Positions 1 to 12,399 of a DNA stretch of 64,000 bases are shown here, in pieces; the first letter of the stretch is position 1; every line of letters begins with the position of its first letter. Position numbers and translations under genes: made by a program. The notes under the pieces were generated by a model. It had not been told where the DNA came from and searched no databases. It saw only the letters and a list, made by a program, of their open reading frames with translations. The stretch lies in assembly GCA_023101885.1 (NCBI GenBank), contig JALPQD010000089.1, positions 2,031,087 to 2,095,086 on the forward strand. The letters run 5' to 3'. Source of the stretch: Typhlomys cinereus (lineage: Eukaryota > Chordata > Mammalia > Rodentia > Platacanthomyidae).

Positions 1-79
1 TTCCCATTGTTTTCTTTTAGTCTTTTGTTTTTACACTTACAGTGGTATGTCACTTTTAGGAGACCTGTGGAAAAAACTG

Positions 80-165
80 GCCTTGGTTTGAGAGTTAGGA
101 GACCTACATTGCAGTCTGTCATGAGACACTCACTCTTCAGGCCTGAGTGGATTCTCCTGCAATCA
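80..165 (+). repeat. MIR-like SINE fragment
   Basis: A short stretch reading gagttaggagacct, followed by a decayed 'what was in the specimen' pattern typical of MIR (head side, tRNA-derived ancient mammalian SINE). Very diverged; it could be chance resemblance. Confidence 0.35.
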
Positions 166-1344
166 GAGGATTCACCAAAAACCTTGATTTCCATTGTTTT
201 TGTAACTTTATTAAAGTATATTTTATCCAGTCATGATTAGTGTAAAGATTGAAAAACAAATAGAAGCCAAAAATGCCTCTTGTATTTTTTTGAAATCAGT
301 TTGTTCCTTGACTTGACATTTATAATAGATTATATATAAATTTATTTATATTTATTTTTATTTTTATATTGATAATTTATTATTATATTGTATATTATAT
401 ATTATTATATAGATTTTCAAATTAGTATGCATTATGTACCACATGCATTTTCTAATCTAGATTGTTTTTTAATGAGTAATTTACTTTTCCAATATTTTCT
501 TAACATTTCAGGTGAAATGATATCTGTGTTTTCTAGTATGTACTGACATGTAATGTAAAAACAAACTTTCTTTTCAATTATGATTACTTAATACACATTT
601 ATGGAAGTTCTAGAAATGTTAAGTATTGAGCTGCTAGATTCAGTGATTACAAAATTTAATAAAAAGTACAGTTAAAACAGTCTTCTTCAAGAAGATCATA
701 GTACACTGGTCATTCAGACTTAAAAATAGATCAACTACATATAAAAATTAGAATTTAAGCTAACATGATTGAAAATCACAGAAATATATGGTATTTAAAT
801 GGAAAGTTGCACAAACAAGGTGACATTCATCTGGAGTCTATATGAGAGATGACAAAATATGTCCCTGGGGTAACAATGACCCATTGATCAGATATTTTTG
901 TTACTATCTGCCATCATGATATCCACAGGATCAGAAATCTTCATTTGTGTCAGAAAGCTGATTAAATCCTCATAGGAGAGTTTTAAAATTCAAAAATTTC
1001 AGCTGTCAAACAGGATAAATATATTGTAAGAGAGTATCTATCACATCACTAGCCCTGTTGAATTGCATGTCCCATTACGTACTGACACTTATACCATTTG
1101 CTCACTGTACTTTTCATAGCTTATCTTACAATGTCATTAGCTACGTTTATGCATTTCAAGTCTACCCTCTGTCAGACTACAACTGACACAAGAGAAGAAA
1201 GTAAAATCGTTTTGATTGTTTTATCTTTATCAAATGACATACAAGATTCATTGGCATCTAATAAATACTTGTGGAAGGAATGTGTGATGGTAGTAAGCAA
1301 AATCGATTACTGAGAAAATACAGCTTTGAGTTCTACTTATTGTT

Positions 1345-1620
1345 ATTACATATTTATTTTTGTGCATATAAAAATATGTGCGTGCACAAGAAGGCACTTG
1401 AATGTGTATGCCTGTGGAGGTTCAAAGGTAACATCAGGAGTCATCCTGGGTTGTTTTACCCCATTGTTACTTTGCTTTGTGTTTCCCAGGTTCTGTCTTC
1501 CAGAGTCAGAATCTCAGGCTGCCATCAAATCTGTGTACATGGCATCTGGGAATCCTAACTTGGGTTCTTTTGCTTGCAAGACAAAAGCTTTAACCCTTGA
1601 GCTCTCTATCTCTCCAGTCC
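1345..1620 (-). mobile_element. Older B2-superfamily SINE, minus strand
   Basis: On the minus strand it opens ggactggagagatagagagc, followed by a tRNA-like head with box-A-like caagggttaaagc and a decayed box B. The body and a degraded GT/CA-type tail end near 1345. It shares head and body with the copies at 36661, 41350, 48286 and 48645. It is more diverged than the young SINEs of this window, so it is an older subfamily. Confidence 0.75.
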
Positions 1621-2189
1621 TGAAGTTCTATTTTTTAAAATGGAAATACTAAAGCTTTAGAAGGTTAATTCATCAATTTTGTGTCACAACAAAGGTAGGC
1701 AACATGTCTCCTGAAATAGTATCTTCATTTTCTCTTGCCTCAATTTTTCTTTTACTATCCTCATGCATAAGTTAGCAAAGCAGCCCATGGAATGCTACAC
1801 AAAATGATTCTGAGTTTTTATCATTATCATCATCATTTGGTGATTTTTGCTTCACTATGCAGATTTCACTCATTTCATTTGACCTTCCAGTGCCCTAAGA
1901 ATTTTGAACGATCCCCTTTCCCTTCTGTCCACAAATATGTCATAGTGGCTATGAAAGTTTGTTACAAGAGTCCAGTTAGATCCCCTGAGACTTCATTACT
2001 TCCCAAAGCCACGATGAAACACTATTCTGAATAAAATTCAGTCCTACTTCTTCCAATTAACAACAGATGATGAAAGTGTCTGCCAAATCTGTTGCCTTTC
2101 AGCTGGGTGTTTTTCTCTTGCTTGGTCATTTGTGAAATGCAAGTCTTCCTAATGGGGATCTGGTTATTCATTCGGATTAATGAATTTTG

Positions 2190-2245
2190 GCTGAATTAAT
2201 AGTGCCTAGAACACTGCTGGACATTCAATAATAGTCAAGAGCAAT
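2190..2245 (+). repeat. LINE2-like 3' end fragment
   Basis: Contains agtgcctagaacactgctgg then attcaataatag, matching the 3' end pattern of ancient L2 elements (gtgcctagcacagtgcctgg ... caataa). Only about 50 bases are recognisable. Confidence 0.4.
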
Positions 2246-3334
2246 TTATACACTGACTTAAGTTGCTTTATTTAAGAACACTGGCTAAAATCAATGTAGT
2301 GGGACTTTTCTCCTAGATTTGACTTAAAGAAAAAGATCAAGTCCAAACATGGGACTCAGATTATATCCAGTTGTGTAGCTGACATGCTCTGAAAGAATCT
2401 TAAGCTACTATAGAAGATATTGAGTTGTTATTGCCATGAATTCCCAGTTGAGAATAGCAAGATGAATCTTTGAACCTGAAGGTCTTCGTTCTACAAGAGC
2501 ATCTGGCATGGAGTAGATCTTTGTCAACATAATAACCAAAAATAAGTATAGAAACTCATAAACAGCATGTAATGGCTTGTTCTCTTGCACCTGGTAAGCA
2601 CCCTGTAACTATAATACCATCAATTTTAAATTAAACTAGAATTTGAAATTTCCAAAAGTGAACTTAAGGAATAAATAAGTTGTAAAAAAAAAAACTTCCA
2701 CAAAACCACTGATAAGCAAAGAGTTATATTCACAAGACTAAAGAAGGGAAGTTTGTAAGTTGAGATTGCAATGTAGCATACGGTGTCCAATGCCCCCTGA
2801 CACATATTTGCATTTTGAAGCTTTTAATTAGAAGAAATTACAATTCCGCTGAGATCCCCATAGCTCTGGACTGAGAGCTTTAAAAATAAATCAATATTAT
2901 GTGTTTGCTAAATTATAACCTTTGTAGCAAATCAATAGTATGCTTGCTGAGAAAAATATTTGAGTCGTCAACTGAATTATGGAAACTTGTGCCTACGGCA
3001 AAGCCTGTTGATTTATTTAAGCACAGTCATTAAGTGAAGTACTTTGTTATATTAGTATAATATAGTGACTTGCAGATGCACATGGGGCTGGAGTCTGTAT
3101 TCCCTGCACAGTTCCGTCTTCCTGCCCTCTCTGGGATTGCCTTCTTATGGGTAGAAGTAGTACATTCCATCTCTAAGACAAACTCCATATTTATTTACTT
3201 TCAAGTGGTTTGATAATAATGATAGCTATAAAAATAGATACTAATTTTAACAAACAGGTACTGGGCTTAAGTAATGAATTTAGCAGTTGAAATATGCTGC
3301 ACTCAGAATTAAAATATTTTCTGTCCTACAACAT

Positions 3335-3480
3335 TCATTCATTTCACTCTTCAGTCTAGAAGCATTCTGTAGCTTCCAGGCACAGTGCAGGCACTAGGAC
3401 CCAGCCAAAGGAAAGTCTGTAACAACTTCCTTTGGATGAGTAACAGACATTTGGAAAGAGAGAGACATAAAAGTTAAAAT
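3335..3480 (-). repeat. LINE2-like 3' end fragment
   Basis: The run of cattcattcattt, then aggcacagtgcaggcacta and a later aagtctgtaacaacttcc, is a diverged antisense L2 3' end. Ancient and decayed. Confidence 0.4.
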
Positions 3481-4072
3481 GACATGGATTGGATGGTGGT
3501 TGAGAAAGCGTTGAAGGGGGGTGCTCAAAAGAGTCCCTATGGAATGGCTCTGAAACTTAGACTCCAATCTGCATGTCAGTTGAACTGCGACAAACAGAGA
3601 TTCAGTTAGTAGCCTTCACTTACTAATGAAAGTATGAAAATCAACCCATATCAGTCTTGGGCCATGTCATGGGAATGAAACTAGCAGAGAAAAACATGTG
3701 TGTGTGTGTTTGTGTGTATCTGGAATGGAGAAGAAGTAAGAGAAGTGTTGCTGGACACAGACTGGGAACAGTATGGACAAGGCCTGTATTCTGAATAATT
3801 AGTCTAGAGTGCATGCTACAAATCAGGAATGAAATGAAGATGCTCTGAAACACTCTGACTAGTTCAAAGTTTGAAAACAAAAACATAAAAGATCTGTAAA
3901 TATCCCCCTGTAAAAGAAAGAAATAGGTTGATGGATACAGAAAATCTTAAAACTTGTAAGGAGGAAGCATAAAGGTGATGTCCATTAAGAATTTACTCAC
4001 TCTTGCTTTATGAACTTTCTAAGAAGTTCAAGCAGAAAAGTCAACTTTGAGGTGCACCTTTGAGTGTAGTTT

Positions 4073-4088
4073 GCTTGCCACCTTGTGG
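4073..4088 (-). promoter_or_regulatory. Weak CTCF-like motif
   Basis: The minus strand reads CCACAAGGTGGCAAGC, which matches the core CCAxxAGRKGGC but departs at the 3' half and at core position 5. It is a candidate only and weaker than the one at 26878-26893. Confidence 0.25.
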
Positions 4089-5939
4089 CTGTATCGTAGA
4101 CCTGCATGCAGAGAATCTTCAATCTGGAAAATAAAACAAACTGAAAGCAGTTGAAAAAGCATGGTTATCATCAGATATTTGAAACAAATAAAAGGTGGAA
4201 CTATTTGCCTAAGATATTTGCTTAATATATGAATGATTTCTGAAATAGAACATGGGAGCTACCCTTGATCTATGGCAAGCCATCCTATATTATGCATCTA
4301 TTTATATAGTTTTCTAAATCTTGTGTGAATGTTTTCCTTGATAATGCCAGGTTCATTGAGAATACAAAACAACTGTGGTTCTCATATGTTCAAACTGACT
4401 TATTGTAGGTGAAATGCAATTATTCTAGAACAATATGGTTATTGGAATTCCACTCCCAGTCTTAAGTCCTAAGACTCCCAAGGGATATTTACAAGAATAT
4501 TAGCAGAATTGTTATAATTTCTTTAGTCCAGAAAAGAATATTAATGACCCATGCTTTCTTCATCACAAAATGATGTACTGATACAATACTAATTAGGCAA
4601 CTATTTATTTCAAGGTTTGACTTAAGCGTTTGTGGGTCTGGCACATCTGTAGGGCAGGCTAGGATTTCCCAGAAAAGGATCTGATACAGCAGTAAATAGG
4701 TGGAGTGTGGTCTCAGTCATGAAAATTTTAGTGTTGCCTCTAAGACTTTTCAAATGATTAAATGAGACCAGCCCCAAATCATCTGTGCCAATCTGCTTAC
4801 GTAAGATTTGTCTGGTCATAACCATCAGCTATAATTAGAAAACTCCTATAGATCAACTCTCAGATTAACTATTTGCATACTATTGAGTGATCAATACCAT
4901 GTGTCAATCAAAGATTGGAACCTATGCACTAAGACCATTGAAAACAGGAGGAAAATAATAGATATAGTGTGCACCTGTGCAACAGAGACGGGTAGATAAG
5001 TAAATACCCAGGGATTTCTAATCTATTGATAACACTCATTTTCCAGATTTGTTAAATCATTCTTTAGAGTTAATAGAAATTATTTTATATGCAGGAATAT
5101 GATTTCATAATGAATATTAAGTGATCTTTTTCACAATTCAAAATACTGTTTCCTAAGACTGTGGGAGCTTTCTCTATATAATTGGGAACTTCAGACTTTT
5201 CCATCTGTCCCCATTGATTTTAACCATTTAGAACTTCTATGTCCCAAAACAGAAATGAATCAAAGAGAAATATTTATAACATGATTTCTAACATGATTAT
5301 GCCTGATGTTCTGATTTATTAAGAACAATTAGCACTAGTTTGCCATGAGGGACTAACACAGGGTATTAGTGCCCACTGCATACAAACCCTTTCTCCTGTG
5401 ACTTAAAATCCACTTGCTCCTGTTCCTCTTCCTTTTTTTCTCCCAGGGAGAGATGGGTCTTTGCAGGAGCTGACTTAATGACCAAATATTAGAAATGAAA
5501 TTTCTAACTTCTTACTATTACTTCTTATATTACCTGAGAGATGTTGGGAGTTGGAAAGAATGGGACCCCTGTGCACTTGGAAGGGTTTTATAGCTGAGCA
5601 AGGAAGTGTTAAGAGTTCCAGGGCCCTGAATTCTCCCTCCTTAGAGGGAAGCATTCCAAGCTCACTGTGGGGCAGATTGCTACCTGACTGCCCCAGGTAC
5701 TAAGATAGGGCCTGTGTGAATCTCCTAACTAGTCTACCCATTTCAGAACTGCCTCTTCTTCAGCAGAGGGAGTGCAATATTGTAAACTTGTGATAGAAAC
5801 AACATGTCACAAAATGCTACATTCTTAATTAGTTCCATGTTATTGGGTTAGCACTTCTAGAATGTGTTACAAGTCTGGAATTCTATAACAATTAAATTCT
5901 CATTTCTCCCTCTTTTCAGCAAGTGGAAACCAGTATCCT

Positions 5940-6660
5940 ACTGTTTCCTTTCTATAACTATTTGTACTCTGTGCACATCGGGAAGTGGAGCCATACACTA
6001 TTTGTCTCTTCATTGCTTGCTTGTTTAACTTGGCAGACTGTCTCCATGGTTCTCCATATTGAAGTATGCATATATTCTTCCTTTTAAGGAAGAGTAATGC
6101 TTTACTATACCTACATACAATGTACCTTCCTCTTGACTGTGATGCTGCTTGCTGCTGTGAATATGGAGGTACACATACCTCTTTGAGATTCTGTTTTCAA
6201 TCCTTCATCAAGGATTTCTATAAGTTGATGGTAGTTTTCATTTGTTTGATGAACCTCCATGCTGTTTAAGTTGTCATGATCCCATTCCACAATCTTACTA
6301 TGAGCACCAGGAAATGTGTCAGGTCACATGACTTATTCTGGAAATCGTTAGTTGATCACTATTTTTCTCAGCACTGGAACGTATATCCTTCTCATCTCCT
6401 TCTTGCTTCGCTTCATTCAACTCTGTTCGGAACGCTGCTTGGAATGCACCTAACCTGTTCTTTCCCAATGCTGACCTCCTCGTAACTGTACTTCCATTCA
6501 CCTAAAGCACAATTCACCCATCTTTTCATATATGAAATTCTTTCTCAAAATTTGACTCATGGTTTTTCGATTCCTCTAATGATTGCAGTTCTTTTGTGTC
6601 TCTTGGAATGACCTTTTTATTTCCTTCACAATTTAATTTCCTTGTTAAATGGCTTACATT
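5940..6660 (-). mobile_element. Ancient L1 (L1M-type) ORF2/3' fragment, antisense
   Basis: Several landmarks of the antisense ORF2 3' region appear in order: a decayed 'agtaatgctttactata' stretch, then gctgctgtgaatatggaggtacacatacctctttgag, then a 'gaacctccatgctgttt' stretch. Frame is lost. It is old and is broken by unalignable sequence after 6260, so the far boundary is uncertain. Confidence 0.6.
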
Positions 6661-7514
6661 TAACAAGGCTTACATTTAGTGAATTTCCCTAGAAGGGATA
6701 CTCCATTAAAGAATGTTGTTTCTTCTTGATTACTATGGAATCCCATAGCCAGTGACTGCAACTACAAACTTAGATGATGCCGCCTTCAAGATTGAGCAAC
6801 GCTCACCCAAATGAGAGATAGCTATCTTTTGGCTGAGGAATGCCATATATGGGAAGGTTCTCTGTGCTTACTATTTTTGGATAGCCAAGCAATAGATATA
6901 AGAATGGAAAAGAAAATAAAACATAGAACTAGAAATGCAAGTATCAACTAAATGGTCAATAATATATTCAAGGAGAGGCCAGACATGATCCATAGATTTG
7001 AAAGTTAAATTTTCTTGATGAAAATGGAACACATATTAGATTGTTTTTCTTAGCCTTTCCAAGTCTATTAATATATGAGTCCAAACTATACAAAAAGATC
7101 TAATCATTCATGTCATTCTCATGGATGATGAATTTCATCAGTCATATCTAAGATTCTGAAATGAAAATCTCTCTCAGGCAATACATTCTTCCTGGGTTCC
7201 TTCAAAGTTACAAATTTTTAAAAATCCATCAAGTTTCTCTATACTGTGGTATGTAATTGGTTCACAATAAATTGTGAACTATCCACCAAATGCTTTGAGG
7301 AGAACCAGACTGTAAGCGCCTACCTTGGAACATCTTGGTGTCTTACAAAAGAAAGTTACATTCCATCATCCGTCCTCTACAATTTGTGATCTGTTCTTTC
7401 TTGCAGTTTCCATATACTTCATTGTTGGATGACTTTTGACTCTTTAAAAGTAATCTGAGGTATCTTTTTCTTCAAGAAATTGGCCTATTACAACCCCCAA
7501 ACTAAGCTAAATAC

Positions 7515-7640
7515 ACGTGCAGGTGTAATAATGCATACCTGTAATCACCTGTAATCACTGAGTTGTGGGGGCAGGAGGATCGTGAATTCTAGGCATGTCT
7601 GCACTGCATAGTAAGACCTTGCCTGCAAAACAAACAAGAA
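7515..7640 (+). mobile_element. B1-like (7SL-derived) SINE
   Basis: Contains the order of a B1 monomer: a decayed 'gcaggtgtaataatgcatacctgtaatcac' start, gggggcaggaggatcgtgaattct, a decayed middle, and 'agtaagaccttgcctgcaaaaca' running into an A-rich tail. There is a small internal duplication of cacctgtaat near 7540. Diverged copy. Confidence 0.65.
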
Positions 7641-7734
7641 AGCAAGATTCAGAGTAGCATGAATATCCTCACTAACATGTCTGTGTTTCATTCTGAATGG
7701 TTTTGACATAGCCAAACTTGTGTTTAAAAAATAT

Positions 7735-7950
7735 CTGGATCCTCAAAATGGTTCAGCAATCCTGAGTTTGATTTCCAGATTCTAGTAGGTAGAAGATAAC
7801 CAGCTCCCCTAAAAGTGGGCCCTGACCACCAAGAACACCCAGGTCATCCACGATACCTTTCTGTGTCTGTCTCTGTCTCTCTCGGTCTCTCTGTCTCTCC
7901 AACACACAAACACTAAATAAATAGATAAATAAATGAATAAAATGGATAAT
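7735..7950 (+). repeat. Decayed B2/B3-like SINE with TCTG/TCTC tail
   Basis: A tRNA-head remnant (atggttcagcaatcctgagtttgatt) and a body lead into a (TCTG/TCTC) block at about 7861-7900. A tail aataaatagataaataaatg follows, as in B2/B3-type SINEs. Boundaries are approximate. Confidence 0.45.
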
Positions 7951-7989
7951 AAGGGTTAATGAGATAACTTAGAAGTTAAAAGACATCAT

Positions 7990-8151
7990 GGGGCTAGAGA
8001 GGTGGCTCAGGGATTAAGCCTCTGCCTTGCAGATGGAAGGTCCTGAGTTTGGATCTTACACCCCATGTATAGACACGGGGAGGAAGCCGGGGGCAGAGTA
8101 AACAAGGAGGAGGTGGAGGCATCCATGGTGGTTCCCGAATTCGTCCATGGT

Positions 8152-8214
<63 letters not shown>

Positions 8215-8255
8215 ACACACACAATTGAATAAATAATAAAAAAAAATTAAAAAAA
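7990..8255 (+). mobile_element. Young B2-superfamily SINE (DIP-like) with internal CA tract
   Basis: Opens ggggctagagaggtggctca, followed by the pol III box A/box B head of a tRNA-derived SINE. The body contains the conserved tcccgaattcgtcc core and a (CA)n tract at 8154-8222, then acaattgaataaataataaa and an A-rich tail. Flanking duplications are imperfect: gaagttaaaagaca before and gaagttaagaca after. It lacks the aggccagaagcgc middle seen in sibling copies, so it is internally deleted by about 75 bases. Confidence 0.85.
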
Positions 8256-8545
8256 GAAGTTAAGACACCTGTTTGCAAATCTAGTGTCCTGAGTTTAATC
8301 CCTGAAAGCCCACATGGTGGAAGGGAGAACTGATTTCTAAAAGATGTCTTCTGGTCTCCAGCCATGCAGCATGGCAGCATGGCAGTCAGGTATATATCTG
8401 TCTCTTTCTCTGTCTGTCTTTCTCTGTCTCTCTCTTCTCTTTCTCCCTCTCTCTCTCTTTCTCTCTTTCTCTCTCTCTCTTTCTCTCTCTGCCTCCTGTG
8501 TTTCTTTCTCTCAAGTAAATGAATAGAATTTTTTTTAAAAAAAGA
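8256..8545 (+). mobile_element. B3-like SINE with CT-rich tail
   Basis: The head remnant cctgagtttaatccctgaaa is followed by cacatggtggaagggagaac and gtcttctggtctcc, the usual B3 order. It then runs into a CT-rich low-complexity tail (about 8398-8515) and an A-rich end. It directly abuts the previous SINE. Confidence 0.6.
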
Positions 8546-9129
8546 ATTGGAGAAAATGCAGTTACTGAGTGGCTACAACATTACCGCAGCAATAAACAAC
8601 ATTTAGGCCCTATAGCTTGTAAAACTAACAATCAAGTAAACAGATAATAAAGAATTGAATAAGTGTTTCACGAGAACACAAGTTACTATGAGTTTTGACT
8701 ATGAGTAGACGTGGGACGGAGTGGTTGACCATAAGAGGATAATAAAAGTATTGTTGAATGAATGAATAGGGGTGCTGTATGTTAAGAAGTATGAGCTCCA
8801 GGTGTCACAGAGGAGACACATGATAACAGACACCTAGGCAAAGCCCTGTGTGAGGTGAAAGCCATCCCAAACGAGTCCTGAGGTATGCTAAATTCAGTTT
8901 GGAACATGTTCTCATGCTGGAACATCACATATGCATGGAGGGGTTGTGAAGAAACTAAAGTACACCTCAGAGAGACCCCCCAGTCGAGTCTTACGGTGTC
9001 AGAACTGTGAAAATTTTCTCTCTATGTGCTGAATGGAACAGATAACCATAATTCTGAAAGACCAGCAGCATTTATAGAACGGGAGTACAAACAGACAGGG
9101 TAAGATATGCTTACATCCCCCAAAAATGT

Positions 9130-9400
9130 GGCCGCCACTTAAACTTAGAGCAACAGGTAAGGCTGTGAGGCCTCAGTCGGCCTCATTCGTAGGGTTACTG
9201 TTGTTCTCGGTGGTGCTACGATGTCTGTGGTGGCACTGATGGAAGCCATCTGTCTGTAACAGTGGCAAGGCAAGGCTGAACTATGCGCACGAAGCAGGAG
9301 GGGGTACCTTGTGGCATTACACTGAGGAAGTAGCCTGTTTGATGCTGATGGAGAAATAGGAACATATTGAGTGTCCCCAGGCATTTATCAAGAGTCAGGA
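9130..9400. other. CpG-retaining unrecognised segment
   Basis: This 270-bp stretch is visibly more GC-rich than its surroundings and keeps many CpG dinucleotides (for example gtggccgcc, cagtcggcc, gcgcacgaag). I recognise no repeat, exon or pseudogene in it. A 79-codon open frame on the minus strand has no family resemblance and I do not call it a gene. Confidence 0.3.
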
Positions 9401-10977
9401 CCTTGACAAAGTCCCAGAGATGATCCTTTTCACATTCATTAATGTAATATCATCAATTTCAGTTCATCAAGGCAGTCTCAGAAACAGATTTCATGTTTTC
9501 TCACATTTGTGACTCCTAAATATCATAAAGATACATAAAATCATGTATCGATGACAGGATATGGAAACATTTCTCTAGGAGAACAAAGGGGACTGATTGG
9601 AGGGAGAAGGAAGAAAAGGGGAAAGAGAACAGTATAGAAGCAAATGTTCAATGTATGATAAATACTCTTATGAAGACATCCTTATGTAGCACAGAACCAT
9701 TTAAAAATGTTCGTGTATATCATCTCACAAGTATTCCATAGCAAGGTTGTCACATAGCAGTAGCCCAATTTTAGGAGTGTGAGTTTAAGAGAGCTTCTAC
9801 AGCTGCCTGAAGCCATTCTGCTTGTTAGTGAATTTAATCTCAGGAAACCAAGCCTTACGCACTTGCCGTCACTTGATTAAGCATTTTTCTCAAGTGACTA
9901 TTTCCTTTTTTTCTGGGTAGCAGGCACACTGAGTAAAGCACATCTCATTGAGTAGAGCAGGTCTCTAGCTTTCAGTGGCGAGTGCCTCATGCCACGGCTG
10001 CTGCCCCAGATGCACAGCTGGTGGGCTGAGTCACACAGTGACTGCCCACAGGACCTCCCTGTTCTCCATGGAATGTAGCAGAGCCAACCCTGGAGAATCA
10101 CGCAGACAGTATTTGAAGTCCTGCTTCAAAGATACGAACTAATTGTCAGGTTAGCTCTGAAATCGTTGCTTTGATTTTTTGGTATTGGAGCAACTGGACT
10201 TCAAAGTTGGTTCTACCCTCTCCAGTAGATTTAATTCTTAGCTCCTTCCTTCATTTCGCAGCTTGGTGGTGACTTTCCTTGTATTCTTTATCCAACTCTC
10301 AAAATTGACTCAACTAAACTTGAATGAACCTGCCTAGGGGTGAATTGTTTTTCTTGCCTGCTTACATACTTCATTATTTTTGTCCTTTCAAATAAACATT
10401 TAGCCCAAAATATGAAATTAGCAATCACATAGAAAATTTCTGTCAAAATATTAGTCTGGGCAATTCTGAACTTGCTCTTTGTCTTGCATATATTTTTGTG
10501 GGGAAAGGAGGTGCTTGTCTGAGATTGGTATGTAGACTATGTGTCAACCACCAGCATAAAGTCACTGTGAATCAGATAGCAGTGACTGGGATGGCTTCAT
10601 CTGTACGTTGTGCTTTCCTGGTTTCTGGCAGAGGGACAACAGGAAACTCATTTGGTTCCTTTCTTGAAAGTTACCATTTTTCTTTCTTGAAACTTTTTTA
10701 ATTCCTGGAAGCCCCAGAAATTCTCAGGAATTTCACACCCAAAGCTTGACATTTGGGTAAAGCACCAAGATCTCCCACACATACTTATCCCCCTTTCACA
10801 CTCCATGCTGCAAAGCCAGCAATGTGTTTGCTTTATTTCTGAACATCCTGAGGACACTGTTCAAGGTCAAAGCTTGTATAGTCTTCAGGCAGGTTCCTGA
10901 GCACATGATAGTTCTTAGGTGTCTAAGCATAGTGGACTACTCTGATCAAAGCATGGCATGGGTTTGATTCCATTCAA

Positions 10978-10990
10978 ATCTATCTGTCTG

Positions 10991-11039
<49 letters not shown>

Positions 11040-11151
11040 TTCTATCTATCTATCATCTATCTATCTCTATTACCTATCCCTATGTCTTCATAACTATATA
11101 TCTGTTTAGATCTTTCTATTTCTGTATCTATCTGTCTGTCCTCCTATTTTG

Positions 11152-11209
<58 letters not shown>

Positions 11210-11228
11210 CTGTCTATGTCTTTATCTA
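10978..11228 (+). repeat. (TATC)n microsatellite, compound
   Basis: Two long near-perfect tatc blocks (about 10979-11038 and 11150-11208) are separated by an interrupted zone of related tetramers. Open reading frames through it (poly Leu-Ser-Ile-Tyr) are artefacts. Confidence 0.97.
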
Positions 11229-11305
11229 TCACATTCTGGTCACAGGCAAAATATTTACTGGTGGTTTAACCATGAATCATAAATTCTTTATATCCCCTAG
11301 CCTGA

Positions 11306-11440
11306 CTCTAACTTACTAGGGGTCTAGTAAGTTAGGTCTAACTTACTAGGGGTCTAGTAAGTTAGGTCTAACTTGCTAGGGGTCTAGTAAGTTAGGTCTA
11401 ACTTACTAGGGGTCTAGTAAGTTAAGTCTAACTTACTAGA
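11306..11440 (+). repeat. 30-bp tandem repeat whose unit is a palindrome
   Basis: About 4.4 copies with period 30. Each unit contains ctagtaagttag, then one base, then ctaacttactag, a perfect 12-base inverted repeat. Copies differ by single bases (acttgctagg near 11371, gttaagtcta near 11421). It sits just before a B1 fragment. Confidence 0.95.
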
Positions 11441-11525
11441 TCAGAGCTGTTCTTGATCTCCTGATCCTCCTGTCTCTACCTCTTGAACACTGAGATTACA
11501 GGTGTGTGTCACCATGCCAAGACTT
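11440..11525 (-). mobile_element. Partial B1-like SINE, antisense
   Basis: Reads ctcctgatcctcctgtctct, then acactgagattacaggtgtg and accatgcc. This is the reverse complement of a B1/7SL left part. The distal half is missing. Confidence 0.65.
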
Positions 11526-11739
11526 TAATAAAGTGATATTGTAATAAAAAGGAAAGAAAAAGTTTTCAAGCATCGGGTCCAGGACAAGTGTTGCATTAAA
11601 ACATGAGGTCTGTGTTATAAGTTCCTGGGAACAACTGAATAAATTTTAAACAAAAATGTAGCACAATTTCTTTAATTTTTAAAATACTTCTAAAGCTATT
11701 TATAATCATGTGACACATCTAATGCACTAGTAAAGTAAC

Positions 11740-11950
11740 AATGATGTTGTCAAACCCTGGGTCACAGGGTCCCTGCTAAGTCCTTTCTTGCATTGTGTCA
11801 TTAGTCTTCTCAAAAGAGTGTGAGAAAGGCACCATGATACTCTCCAGCCTTCAGTCAGCCACAGAGAGTTGTGTGGCAGGAAGTAGACTGGGACTGACCC
11901 AGTTCTGGTGATCTCTTAGCCAGATCTCTTAGCCATGACTGAGGTTACTA
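11740..11950 (-). repeat. MIR-like SINE, antisense
   Basis: A decayed ordered match to antisense MIR: a 'tcattagtcttctcaaaagagtgtgagaaaggcacca' region, then ccacagagagttgtgtggcagg and a 'gactgggactgacccag' end. Ancient. Confidence 0.45.
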
Positions 11951-12157
11951 TAATTTAATGACCTAAGGAGGGAGAATGATAGTTACATTTGAAAACTCCA
12001 AATAACTGTTGATACTTTTCTCTATTTCGTTGACAGAAATAGACATGTGAAAAATCCATTCTTCATTTCTCTCTCTTTCACCCTCCTTTCCTCCTTCTTC
12101 TTTCATAGCTAATCTACTAAATGCAAAAGTCTAGAAATTATATGAAAATACAAATTG

Positions 12158-12250
12158 ACATTTGTCAAACACCTTATTGTGCACCAAACATAGGGTGTCT
12201 CCCTTAATCCTCATGCAAATCTGGAAGTAGTTGCTGTGTTCCTGGTTTGT
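12158..12250 (-). repeat. MIR-like SINE, antisense
   Basis: Matches the antisense MIR order: a degraded 'acatttgtcaaacacctt', then tgtgcaccaaacatag and ccttaatcctcatgcaaatc. The last part also creates an ATGCAAAT octamer. Confidence 0.5.
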
Positions 12251-12399
12251 AGCTTCAGTCAGTACAAAATGTGAAACATTTTATACACGTGTATTTAACT
12301 ATGTCATATCCACTATTTTTTTTTTCAGATCTAAAATCTAGGTTTCTAACTCTGACTTTCTCAAAGACTTTGAGGAAATTAATTATCTAGTTACTCCTG

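Noticed and set aside
8007..8380. Cys-Val and Val-Cys repeat proteins
   Set aside because: They are translations of the CA/GT microsatellites within SINEs. The same artefact occurs at 20663-21047, 22037-22492, 44617-44983, 47994-48582 and 59852-60290.
11306..11440. CRISPR-like repeat array
   Set aside because: The 30-bp units are head to tail with no unique spacers, and the genome is mammalian. It is a minisatellite.
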